Shown here piece by piece: positions 28,345-37,819 of a DNA stretch of 64,000 bases. This stretch comes from an uncultured Endomicrobiia bacterium. GTDB lineage: Bacteria; Elusimicrobiota; Endomicrobiia; DTEH01. How positions within the stretch are numbered: the stretch's first letter is position 1; each line of letters opens with the position of its first letter. The position numbers and the translations under genes are program-made. The notes below the pieces were generated by a model that saw nothing but the letters and a program-made list of their open reading frames with translations, ran no database searches and was not told where the DNA came from. Location: assembly GCA_937936785.1 (NCBI GenBank), contig CALDDQ010000004.1, positions 1-64,000 of the forward strand, in the 5' to 3' direction.

Positions 28345-30303
28345 CTATAAAACTTTTTTTGAATTTTGTATAATTGGCAAAACAATTTTTACTTCTGTTC
28401 CTTTATTTATACCATCACTAATTATTGAGAGTTCACCATTATGTTTTTTTATAATTTCATTTGATATAGAAAGTCCTAATCCAGTACCAGATTTTATGTC
28501 AGTTGTAAAAAAAGGTTCCATTACACGAGATAGATTTTCTTTTGAAATACCTATTCCAGTGTCTTTTATGGTTACAACAATATTAGAATTATTTTTTTCA
28601 GTTTTAATTATTAATTTACCACCTTTAAGCATAGCTTTTGACGAATTAGTAAATATGTTTACAAAAACTTGTTCCAGATGCACTTTGCTGGCAGAGATTG
28701 TTGGGTTGTCAAGATAATATTTTTTAATTTCAACATTGTTTTTTATCAGAACTTTTCCTACAAGTTCTAATGCAGTATCAATGATTGTGTTAATGTTGAT
28801 GTTTTCAAATAACAACTCTTTTTGTCTTGAAAATTCTAATAAGTTTAAGACAATTTTTTGCATTCGTTTTGCTGATTCTTCAATATCTTTAAGTTCAGTA
28901 GAAGGATTTTCTTCAATAAGCATTTGAGTATTACCTAAAATTGTAGTCAATGGATTATTTAATTCATGAGCAATTCCAGCTGCAAGTTGGCCAATGGAAG
29001 CAAGTTTTGATTGTTGGATAATTTTTGTTTCTAACTCTTTTTTTTCTTTTAATTCTATGTGTCGTTGAATTATTTCTGTCATTATTGGGGTAATAAATTT
29101 TAAGTTTTGTAATTCAAATTCAAAATTATCTTCTGGAATAAAAGAAATTTCTAAAACACCTAAAGCTTTTTTTTCGTATATCAATGGAATACAATAGTGA
29201 TAATGATACAAATCTGTTTTGTGTTTACAATTTTCAGCACTTTCATGTGTGTCAAAGATAACATCTTTTTTTATTACTGCTTTACCACAATAACATTCGC
29301 CAAACTTAACTTTAGTACAATGTGGTGAAGAATTTGTAGAATTTTTGTTATAAACAAGTTCTAAAGTTTCGTGTTCTGTTTCTGAAACTAAAAATAAGTT
29401 TATATCAAAATATTTTGAACTATTTATAAATTTAAGTTCAGATAAAACATCAACGAATTTTTTAGAAATAAATTTTAAATCTTGATTTATATAAGTAGTT
29501 AACAATATTTTTATAATTATTTGTTGAGTTTGGATTGTAGAACTGAGTATTTCTTTTGTTTTTTCATGGGATTGAATTTCATTCGTTAATTTATTGATTG
29601 ATACGGTGTTTTTTTGAATAATGTCAAGAAATTTATTAATGTAATCTGCAATTAAACTTGTTTCATCATTAGTGTTTAAATTTAGGCGTTCAGTAGTAGT
29701 AGTAGTAGTAGTAGTAATTTTTTTTAAAAAGTTAGAAATAATTTTTAATGAATAAGAAATTTTTTCAGACACAAGAAAAATCCATAACAATAAAATAAAA
29801 AATACTAATGTCATTGTTGATAACATATAAAAAGTCATTTGTTTAAAATAATCTATAAAATATGATAAATCATATCCTATCCATACAGTTGCAAGATTAT
29901 TATTCAAAATTTTTTTTAAGTTATAAATATAAATTTTGTTGTAAGAGAAAAAATTTTTTTTGATTAGTTTGTTTAAGACAAAATCTTCTTTTATGTTAGG
30001 AACTATTGAAAAGAAATTATATTTGTCTTTTTGTTTGTCATAAATAATAATGTATAAAATTTTGTTAATAAAATGTTTTTTTTCAGAGAAAAACATTTCT
30101 TTTGAAAAATCTTTTTTAGACAAGATTGTATTTTCTATTAAAATGTAGAGATCTTTTTCCCGTTCTTGTAATTGTCTTGAAATACTTTTTAGATAAATAC
30201 GATAGACAAGGTGATTTGTTATTCCAACTGAAACAATAATAGTAACTAATGCTGAAATAATAAAAACTAAGACAATTTTATTTTTTATAGTAGTAGTTTT
30301 CAT
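28345..30303 (-). CDS. Membrane sensor histidine kinase (TM - HAMP-like - GAF - HisKA - HATPase)
   Basis: Two TMs; GAF-like KFGECYCGKAV...CKHKTDLYHYHYCIPL; LAAGIAHELNNPLTTILGN; DTGIGISKENLSRVMEPFFTT. Confidence 0.92.
   Translation of the reverse strand: MKTTTIKNKIVLVFIISALVTIIVSVGITNHLVYRIYLKSISRQLQEREKDLYILIENTILSKKDFSKEMFFSEKKHFINKILYIIIYDKQKDKYNFFSIVPNIKEDFVLNKLIKKNFFSYNKIYIYNLKKILNNNLATVWIGYDLSYFIDYFKQMTFYMLSTMTLVFFILLLWIFLVSEKISYSLKIISNFLKKITTTTTTTTERLNLNTNDETSLIADYINKFLDIIQKNTVSINKLTNEIQSHEKTKEILSSTIQTQQIIIKILLTTYINQDLKFISKKFVDVLSELKFINSSKYFDINLFLVSETEHETLELVYNKNSTNSSPHCTKVKFGECYCGKAVIKKDVIFDTHESAENCKHKTDLYHYHYCIPLIYEKKALGVLEISFIPEDNFEFELQNLKFITPIMTEIIQRHIELKEKKELETKIIQQSKLASIGQLAAGIAHELNNPLTTILGNTQMLIEENPSTELKDIEESAKRMQKIVLNLLEFSRQKELLFENININTIIDTALELVGKVLIKNNVEIKKYYLDNPTISASKVHLEQVFVNIFTNSSKAMLKGGKLIIKTEKNNSNIVVTIKDTGIGISKENLSRVMEPFFTTDIKSGTGLGLSISNEIIKKHNGELSIISDGINKGTEVKIVLPIIQNSKKVL
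29692..29715 (-). repeat. (AGT)8 trinucleotide microsatellite in the histidine kinase linker
   Basis: Eight uninterrupted AGT units on + strand, encode Thr8 (ITTTTTTTTERLN). Confidence 0.95.
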
Positions 30304-30629
30304 TATTTTTTAAAAATAAATATAGCAGCTAAAATTATTAGTAAAAAACCTATCATATAATTCCATTTAAAATCTTCTTTTAAATATAAAATTGAAAATA
30401 AAGTGAAAATTACTAAAGTAATAATTTCTTGGATAGTTTTTAATTGTGCAGCAGAAAATTGTGTATGTCCTATTCTGTTTGCAGGGACTTGAAAACAATA
30501 TTCAATAAAAGCGATTAACCAACTTATTATAACAACTTTCCACAGTGGCGAATTTTTATATTTTAGATGTCCATACCATGCTGTTGTCATAAAAATATTA
30601 GACATTATCAGCAAGAGAATAGTTTTCAT
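30303..30629 (-). CDS. DUF486/DMT-like small membrane protein
   Basis: 108 aa, 4 TMs; TTAWYGHLKYKNSPLWKVVIISWLIAFIEYCFQVPANRIGH. Confidence 0.8.
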   Translation of the reverse strand: MKTILLLIMSNIFMTTAWYGHLKYKNSPLWKVVIISWLIAFIEYCFQVPANRIGHTQFSAAQLKTIQEIITLVIFTLFSILYLKEDFKWNYMIGFLLIILAAIFIFKK

Positions 30630-30635
30630 TGGTGT

Positions 30636-31460
30636 TTAAAAACTATATTTTTGTAAAATTATAATTTTATATTGTATATTTTGTAAAAATTTTTCAGTGT
30701 CAAGTTTTTCTTTAGTATGTTGGTAAAGATAAATGTGTAACTTTTTAATTTTTTTAAAAAATAATAATTTAACAAAATTTAAAAGTATAGGAATTTTTTC
30801 AGACAGATAACCGTAAATAATTTCTAAAATAGGTAATACATATTGAACATAATAATTTTTTCCTAAGGTTAAAGTGGGTAAAGTATATTTTGTAATATCT
30901 TCTTCAAAGATAATTTTAAACCCGTTTTTAGAGATAGAATTAACAAAATTTTTCCATATATGTGTTGTTTTATAATATTGTACATTTTCTTTTCGGAAAT
31001 AGTCGCATATTAATACAAATCCATTTTTATTTAAAAATTTCTGACAATTTTTAAATGCTTGGTTTAGGTTTAGATATTGACAACTTTCAGCCATTAAGAT
31101 TAAATCAAATTTTTGATTTTCTGGCAAAGACAAATCTTCAAATTTTGTAAGATGAAACTTTACAGAAGGACATTTTTGTACAAAAATTTGTTGTTGATAT
31201 GAGTCAGGTGAGACAGATTCTACATAAAAATTTTGTTTTAAAAGTTCTTTTGCAACTTCACCAGTTCCTGCTCCAACATCTAAAACTTTTTTTACATTTT
31301 TAGGAATTAGCGAGATCAATTTTAGAATATAATTTTTTTGTGCTAATCTGAGATTGTCTAAAGTTATTTCCTGAATATTTTCCCAATAACCAAAATGTAA
31401 CGATTCTAACTTAAACACATCCCTAAAAAATTTTAATCCCCAATCAATTTTTTGTTTCAT
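30636..31460 (-). CDS. Class I SAM-dependent methyltransferase
   Basis: VLDVGAGTGEVAKELLKQ motif I; MAESCQYL. Confidence 0.85.
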   Translation of the reverse strand: MKQKIDWGLKFFRDVFKLESLHFGYWENIQEITLDNLRLAQKNYILKLISLIPKNVKKVLDVGAGTGEVAKELLKQNFYVESVSPDSYQQQIFVQKCPSVKFHLTKFEDLSLPENQKFDLILMAESCQYLNLNQAFKNCQKFLNKNGFVLICDYFRKENVQYYKTTHIWKNFVNSISKNGFKIIFEEDITKYTLPTLTLGKNYYVQYVLPILEIIYGYLSEKIPILLNFVKLLFFKKIKKLHIYLYQHTKEKLDTEKFLQNIQYKIIILQKYSF

Positions 31461-31612
31461 TTAAAAATATAAAATATCCATTACATAATTAAAAATAAAT
31501 TTATTTTATAAATATCTAATCATTGAAATTCTAAACTAAATTTTTATAAAATAAAAATAATAAAAACAATCTTTATGACAACACATTTTTTGTGATTAAA
31601 TATTATCTTTAA

Positions 31613-31687
31613 GCCGCCATCGTCTAGCCTGGTTTAGGACGTAGCCCTCTCAAGGCTATGGCACGGGTTCAAATCCCGTTGGCGGTA
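31613..31687 (+). tRNA. tRNA-Glu (anticodon CTC)
   Basis: GCCGCCATCGTCTAGCC...TAGCC-CTCTCAA-GGCTA...GGTTCAAATCC...TGGCGGT. Confidence 0.9.
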
Positions 31688-31728
31688 GAATTATTTTTAT
31701 GATTTAAAAAAATGTTTTAGGAGTTTTT

Positions 31729-32112
31729 ATGTCAAATGAAAAAATTACTAAAAAAAGTAAAATTTTAATAGTAGATGATGATGCAGATATTGTGATAGTT
31801 TTATCAACATTTTTAGTTGGAGAAGGATTTAAAGTTTACACCAGTGCAAGACCATCACAAGCAATTGATATTTTAAAAAACTATCCTGTAGATCTCGCAA
31901 TTATAGATATTGCTATGCCTGAAATGGATGGTATAACATTGTTAAAGAAGATGAAAATAATTAATCCTAAACTTGAAGCAATAATGATAACTGCATATCG
32001 TGATGCAGAAAAGGTTGTAGAATCTTTTCGTGCTGGTGCATACGATTGTATTTTTAAACCATTTAACTTAAAATATTTGCGAACAGCTATAATGGGAAAA
32101 TTATTAGAATAA
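31729..32112 (+). CDS. Stand-alone response regulator receiver protein
   Basis: KILIVDDDADI, IIDIAMPEMDG, ITAYRD, YDCIFKPFNL. Confidence 0.93.
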   Translation: MSNEKITKKSKILIVDDDADIVIVLSTFLVGEGFKVYTSARPSQAIDILKNYPVDLAIIDIAMPEMDGITLLKKMKIINPKLEAIMITAYRDAEKVVESFRAGAYDCIFKPFNLKYLRTAIMGKLLE

Positions 32113-32146
32113 AGTTTTTTAACATTATATTAAAGGAAAAACAAGT

Positions 32147-35100
32147 ATTAAACAAATAAAAAATATAATTATTTGTTTTTTATTGTTGTCTATAAAATTA
32201 TATTCAGCTTCTACTGCTACATTTAATAACGAATCACAGTTTATATATACAAACAATGTCTCAATAATAAGTTCTGGGACGACAAAAGTTTTACAATTAA
32301 ACAATCAATTTACAAAATTAAATTTATTATCTTTCCCGTCTAAAAGATTTTCTTACAGTATGTCATTCTCGTCAACAACCAATAGTATTTTTCTTTTTGC
32401 AGGTAAAGAAGGTTTAAATTATAAAAGTGATTCATGGAAATTTGATTGTGCAACTAATAACTGGACACAAGTTTTTCCTTCAACATTTCCTTCTGCTCGT
32501 GCTGGGCATTGTGTGGTTAATGTTGGAGGTGATAAATTTATAATTTTTGGTGGGGTCAATAATATAGATGGTTATTTAAATGACACATATTTTTATTCTT
32601 TAGTTCAGACAAGTTTTACTAAAATTATAACTTCAATTACACCGGATAAAAGAGCATATTTTGGTTCTTGTTATGCAAGTGATTATGATAGATTATACAT
32701 TTTTGGTGGTCAAGGTAGTGAAGGAAATTATTTTAACGATTTGTGGTATTTTGATGTAAAAAGTAGTTCATGGGTATGTGTAGGATCTACAACTACAGTT
32801 AATAAACTTTCAGAACATAAAATTGTTTATGTCCCAAATAAAAGAAGTATGTATTTATTTGGTGGAAAAATTGATGGGTCTAATATTAATTATAGTTCTG
32901 CTGTGTGGAAATATAATATTGAAGAGTCAAGTTTTAGTTTAGTAGGTTTTATGCCGTTTGGTGGAATAACTAATTTTGGGATAACATATTTTGAAAATTT
33001 AGATAAAATTTTAATTTTGTTTGGAGAAAAAAGGTATAGCCCTATTGAATTTTTAGAAGATTTATATTTTTATGATATAACAACAACTTCATTTACAAAG
33101 AATCTTCAACCATATTTAAATCTTCCATCAAAAAGAAAAAATTTTGATATTGTGTCTACAACATATTCTGTTATAATGTATGGTGGTTATGATGGTTTGG
33201 AATATTCAGACACATATATATACAAATATTCTTATTCGGGAGAGTTTATTACACAAAGTTATTATCCTTCAATTATAAATCCGACAAATTTTGGGTATAA
33301 AAAAATAAACTATTTTCCACCAGAGCAACTTTCTGGTGTAGATATCAAATTTCAAATTGCGTATTCTACAAGTCCATTTGGTCCTTTTAGTAATTTTTTA
33401 GGTCCTACAGATTCGCAGTCAAGTTATTATCAGTTTGATACTGCTATAAGTACAACCAATAATAACAAATATATTATGATCAAAGGATTTCTTTCTACTT
33501 CTAAAATTCCAAATAACCCATATTTTAACCCTTTAAATTTAATATACAATTTTGTACCATACAAACCTGCACTTATGTATCCTCAGAACACTTCTTCAAC
33601 AAATACTGTAACTGTAGAATTGTCATGGACAGCCGGGTCTGATCCAGAAATAAATGATACTGAATTTGTATATAAATTACAAATTTCTCGAACTACAGAT
33701 TTTAGTTTTTTAGTATATGAACAGGAAGTTAGCACTAATTATAAAAAAGTTCCTTCTCTTTCTACTGGCAAATATTATTGGCGAGTTGCTACAAAAGATT
33801 TTTATGATTATGGTGAATTTTCAAATTATTATGAGTTAGAGATTGATACTACAGCACCAAATAGACCATATAGTTTTTCTGCTAAAACTGGACCTAACAA
33901 TGGCGAAATTGTTGTTTCATTACGAATTTCAGGTGATGACGGTGATTTTGGTTTATTTAACGGGTTTGTTGTGGTAGGATTTTCTTCAACAACAATTATT
34001 GATACAGAAGAAAAGTTTAACAATGCAACTTTAGTTGAAATAGGTGTTGCAAACAAGAGTCCTTCTTCTGAATTTAGTACTATTGTAAGAGGATTACTTA
34101 ATGATACTACATATTATTTAAACATAAAACTAAAAGATGATGCAGGAAATTTGTCTGAAATTTCAACTTCAGCAGTTTCTGCTTTGACAAACTTTACTCC
34201 AAAGGTAAGTATGATATATCCAATTTCTTTCACTACATTGTCTGGTAATGTAACATTTAGTTGGATATATTCAGATTATAATGAAACAGATACACATAAT
34301 TTTTCATTAATGATTTCTTCTGATGATTTAGTTTATACTAACATTGTGTCAAACTTGCCAAATTTTACTACTACATATTTATGGAATTCGTTTTTGGTAA
34401 AAAACAGTACTTATTATATAAAAATAATTTGTCGTGATAATAAAGGGTTGGAAGGGTATGAGATAATAAATAATATAGAAATTAAAAATGACAATTTACC
34501 GCCACAAATAATTTCTTGGGTTTTTCCAAAACAGAATGATGTTTTATCAAAAAAAGTTACAATCTATTGGGAGATGTATGACCCAAATTTTCAAGATACT
34601 CACAAATACAAATTATATATTTCTACAGACAATAATGTGTTTAGTTTAGTAGAAGAAATTTTTTATGATACAACATTTTATATCCTTGACACTACTAAAT
34701 ATATGAATTCACCAAATTATAGACTAAAACTTTGGGTAACAGATGGTGAATATTATTCCGAACTTGTTTCAGAACAGTTTTCTATAATAAATCAAAATGT
34801 TGCTCCATCAAAACCTGAACTTGTTTTTCCAAAAAATAATTCGTTCATTTCTGTTCTTAAAATAAAATTTTTATGGGAAAAATCAATTGACGAAAACGAA
34901 GGTGATATAATAGTTTATGATTTTTATTTATCAACAGCACCTAACGGTGAACCATATTTTGTTTCAAAAACTTCTATTACAAAAACAGAGTATGAAATTT
35001 TTTATCCTGCAATATCTGAACGAAAAACATATTATTGGTATATAAAATCCAGGGATCAGTTCGGTTTAATAACACAATCTGAAATTTATAAATTTACAAC

Positions 35101-35884
35101 ATACGAAAAAAATAAAACTATTACATCAGATTATCAGGTATATGTAGAATTGTTAGATGGTTTGACTGAGAATGTTTTTATTTTTGCAGAAAAAATTTGT
35201 GATGATAAAAGACAATTAAAATCAATTTCTGTTGCAGATAGTAAGGATAAATTAAATAGATTGATAAAAATTATACCTTATGAAGTTTATAAAATAACTC
35301 TTTATGATGCAGATTTTAATGAGTTACAACAAGAGTTAAGATATAAATTAATATTTAGTGTTGATACTAAGAAATATACTAATATAGTTCCTATTAAAAC
35401 ACTAAAAATTTCACGGTTAGATGAAAAAAGAAATGAGTGGGTATTTACAGAATATTCTCAAAAATCAGAACAAAGACCTATACTAAATTTGGCCAATGAT
35501 TTTAATATCACAACACAATCAAACAAATTTGGTATTTATACAGTTTTAGCAAGAAATACAGTTGAACAACCAGTATCTAATATAAGAATATATCCTAATC
35601 CGTGCAACATAAATTTAGAACAGATAAAAATTGAGTATGTGTTGACTGAAAATGTAGATGTCAAAATACAAATTTTTACTCTTTCAGGTGGAATGGTTAA
35701 AGAGATGTTTTATTTTGCTGGTATTTCAGGGATATCTTCAGGAGTACCGGAGGGAAGTTTGAACGAAATTTTTTGGGATGGAAAAAATGATAAAGGTATG
35801 AAAGTTGCTAATGGGATGTATATATGTAAAATGTTTTTTGGTGATAAAGTTGAACAAAGATATATTGGAATTGTAAAAAAGTAA
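32147..35884 (+). CDS. Large exported protein: Kelch repeats, FN3/Ig-like repeats, C-terminal FlgD-Ig/T9SS type A sorting-like domain
   Basis: Kelch blades (RLYIFGGQGSEGNYFNDLWYFDVKSSSW); IYPNPCN...IQIFTLSGGMVKEM...WDGKNDKGMKVANGMYICKMFFGDKVEQRYIGIVKK; signal peptide only complete from ATT at 32147. Confidence 0.82.
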   Translation: MKQIKNIIICFLLLSIKLYSASTATFNNESQFIYTNNVSIISSGTTKVLQLNNQFTKLNLLSFPSKRFSYSMSFSSTTNSIFLFAGKEGLNYKSDSWKFDCATNNWTQVFPSTFPSARAGHCVVNVGGDKFIIFGGVNNIDGYLNDTYFYSLVQTSFTKIITSITPDKRAYFGSCYASDYDRLYIFGGQGSEGNYFNDLWYFDVKSSSWVCVGSTTTVNKLSEHKIVYVPNKRSMYLFGGKIDGSNINYSSAVWKYNIEESSFSLVGFMPFGGITNFGITYFENLDKILILFGEKRYSPIEFLEDLYFYDITTTSFTKNLQPYLNLPSKRKNFDIVSTTYSVIMYGGYDGLEYSDTYIYKYSYSGEFITQSYYPSIINPTNFGYKKINYFPPEQLSGVDIKFQIAYSTSPFGPFSNFLGPTDSQSSYYQFDTAISTTNNNKYIMIKGFLSTSKIPNNPYFNPLNLIYNFVPYKPALMYPQNTSSTNTVTVELSWTAGSDPEINDTEFVYKLQISRTTDFSFLVYEQEVSTNYKKVPSLSTGKYYWRVATKDFYDYGEFSNYYELEIDTTAPNRPYSFSAKTGPNNGEIVVSLRISGDDGDFGLFNGFVVVGFSSTTIIDTEEKFNNATLVEIGVANKSPSSEFSTIVRGLLNDTTYYLNIKLKDDAGNLSEISTSAVSALTNFTPKVSMIYPISFTTLSGNVTFSWIYSDYNETDTHNFSLMISSDDLVYTNIVSNLPNFTTTYLWNSFLVKNSTYYIKIICRDNKGLEGYEIINNIEIKNDNLPPQIISWVFPKQNDVLSKKVTIYWEMYDPNFQDTHKYKLYISTDNNVFSLVEEIFYDTTFYILDTTKYMNSPNYRLKLWVTDGEYYSELVSEQFSIINQNVAPSKPELVFPKNNSFISVLKIKFLWEKSIDENEGDIIVYDFYLSTAPNGEPYFVSKTSITKTEYEIFYPAISERKTYYWYIKSRDQFGLITQSEIYKFTTYEKNKTITSDYQVYVELLDGLTENVFIFAEKICDDKRQLKSISVADSKDKLNRLIKIIPYEVYKITLYDADFNELQQELRYKLIFSVDTKKYTNIVPIKTLKISRLDEKRNEWVFTEYSQKSEQRPILNLANDFNITTQSNKFGIYTVLARNTVEQPVSNIRIYPNPCNINLEQIKIEYVLTENVDVKIQIFTLSGGMVKEMFYFAGISGISSGVPEGSLNEIFWDGKNDKGMKVANGMYICKMFFGDKVEQRYIGIVKK

Positions 35885-35926
35885 ATAAAGTTAACAAAAC
35901 TAATGTAATTGGGAGGAGAACATAAA

Positions 35927-36295
35927 ATGAAAAAAATATTCATAGCTGATGACGACAAAGATTTGATAGAAGTTATATCATACAAATTACAACAAGAAGG
36001 GTTTTTGGTAGAATCATCTTTAGACGGAAATACTGTTTTGGATAAAATTAATAAAATTTTGCCAGATTTGATGATTTTAGATATTATGTTACCTGGAATT
36101 GATGGTGTTACTTTGAGTAATAAATTAAAAGAAAATGAAAAGACAAAAAATATTCCAATAATAGTTTTAACAGGAAAAATTGGTGTTAAAGATCTTTTTT
36201 TTACTGAAGACCAAACTACAGTATCTGCATATTTTCAAAAACCAGTTTCATTATCAACTTTGTTAACTAAAATTAAAGAATTGCTTAAAGTATAA
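35927..36295 (+). CDS. Stand-alone response regulator receiver protein
   Basis: MKKIFIADDDKDLIEV, LDIMLPGIDGVTL; ATG at 35927 with GGGAGGAG upstream. Confidence 0.92.
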   Translation: MKKIFIADDDKDLIEVISYKLQQEGFLVESSLDGNTVLDKINKILPDLMILDIMLPGIDGVTLSNKLKENEKTKNIPIIVLTGKIGVKDLFFTEDQTTVSAYFQKPVSLSTLLTKIKELLKV

Positions 36296-36308
36296 AATTT
36301 TTTAAAAA

Positions 36309-37805
36309 ATGAAGTTTTTATTATATAAGATTATGATTTGTATGATGGTTTTAACAGTAACTGATAATATTTTAGGATTTATTTTTAATCAATCAGAGAG
36401 TGGTTATGTTTGGGAAAATATTTTTTCTTTTCCAACACAAATTGAAGATATAGGGTTAGGAAATGTTAACAACTCATTAAAAAATAATTTTAATTGTATA
36501 AACATAAATCCAGCTTTAGGGTATGATATTTATTATAAACAAATAAGTATTTTATATTCACCATTGAGTTTTGGAAGTGATTTTTCAATTGTGAATTATT
36601 CTATGCCGGTAGAACTAAATAAATTAAAATTTCCTTTAAGTTTTCAGGTAGGCAAGATCGTTTCTGGAGAAGCAGAACGTGTTAATATTTTTGGTGAAAG
36701 TTATGGATACAAGTTTAGAGAAAATTTTTTGTTTAATACAATTGCTTTTGGTTATTACTTGCAGAAATATGATATAAATTTAGGTTTTGGAATAAAAAAT
36801 GTTTATCAAAATTTAGATGAGTATAGTGCTTATGGTACAAACTTAGATTTAGGTTTTGTTGGTGCTTTAAAAGATAATTATGTTTATGGAATAAGTTGGC
36901 TAAATATTTTTCCAATAAATTTTGGTACAGAGAATACTGTTTCTTTAATACGTTCTGGTATAAATTTTGAAGTTATAAAAAATTGGTTTTCTAAGATAGA
37001 ATTAGGTTTAGGAATTGATTTTGTTAACATTTATGATTTTAAATATTTATCTTTTAGGTGGGGGATAGGAGGTAAAATTAGTTTTTTTGAATTGCCGATA
37101 TCAATTACAGGTTCAGCAGGATATTATGGATTAGGGTTCGGAATAAATTTTATAAAAGATAACATAAACTTTGGTTATGGTATAAATTATAATTTATTGG
37201 GATTAAATCATAAATTTGGTATAACATATAAGTTTAATTTTTATCCTGAAGAATATATTTCCCGTCTACAATTACAAAGAGATTATATGGAACAATCAAA
37301 GAAAGATTTTTTGTCTATATTTGAACAACAGAATGTTGAAGCAAAAAAAAGAAAAGAAGAAAGTTTATTACAACAAAAAATTTTGTTAAAACTAATTCAG
37401 GCAAAAGAATTTTATGAAAACAAAAATTATCTTGAGACGAAAAAGATCTTGTTAGAAATTTTAAAGTTAGATTCTAATAATGAAGTTGCAAAAGAAATGT
37501 TAAAATCAGTAAATTTTTATTTAGATTCTAATACAATAAATAATTTATATATAGAAGCAAAAATTTTGTATGAAAAAAACAAATATTTAGAGTCTATTAA
37601 CAAATTAAACAAAATCCTTGAACTTGATGAACAAAATGTTAATGCAAAAATTTTGTTAAGATTATGTTTAGCACAACAATGTATTAATTTAAAAAAGTTT
37701 AAAGAAGCAAAATCTGAACTTTTTGAAGTGTTAAAACTGGATTTGAACAACGAAATTGCAACTGAACTATTAAAAAAAGTGGAAACTTTATTAGAACTTG
37801 AATAA
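36309..37805 (+). CDS. PorV/PorQ-like (UPF0164-type) outer-membrane beta-barrel protein with C-terminal TPR repeats
   Basis: Signal-like N-terminus; beta-rich region with IEDIGLGNVNNSLKNNFNCININPALGYDI; TPR-like NYLETKKILLEILKLDSNNEVAKEML repeats. Confidence 0.65.
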   Translation: MKFLLYKIMICMMVLTVTDNILGFIFNQSESGYVWENIFSFPTQIEDIGLGNVNNSLKNNFNCININPALGYDIYYKQISILYSPLSFGSDFSIVNYSMPVELNKLKFPLSFQVGKIVSGEAERVNIFGESYGYKFRENFLFNTIAFGYYLQKYDINLGFGIKNVYQNLDEYSAYGTNLDLGFVGALKDNYVYGISWLNIFPINFGTENTVSLIRSGINFEVIKNWFSKIELGLGIDFVNIYDFKYLSFRWGIGGKISFFELPISITGSAGYYGLGFGINFIKDNINFGYGINYNLLGLNHKFGITYKFNFYPEEYISRLQLQRDYMEQSKKDFLSIFEQQNVEAKKRKEESLLQQKILLKLIQAKEFYENKNYLETKKILLEILKLDSNNEVAKEMLKSVNFYLDSNTINNLYIEAKILYEKNKYLESINKLNKILELDEQNVNAKILLRLCLAQQCINLKKFKEAKSELFEVLKLDLNNEIATELLKKVETLLELE

Positions 37806-37819
37806 CAAAGAATATATAA

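Noticed and set aside
28121-28717. 198-aa ORF antisense to two histidine kinase genes
   Set aside because: Spans the junction of two well-supported minus-strand genes; composition is low-complexity Ile/Ser/Phe with no RBS or family match.
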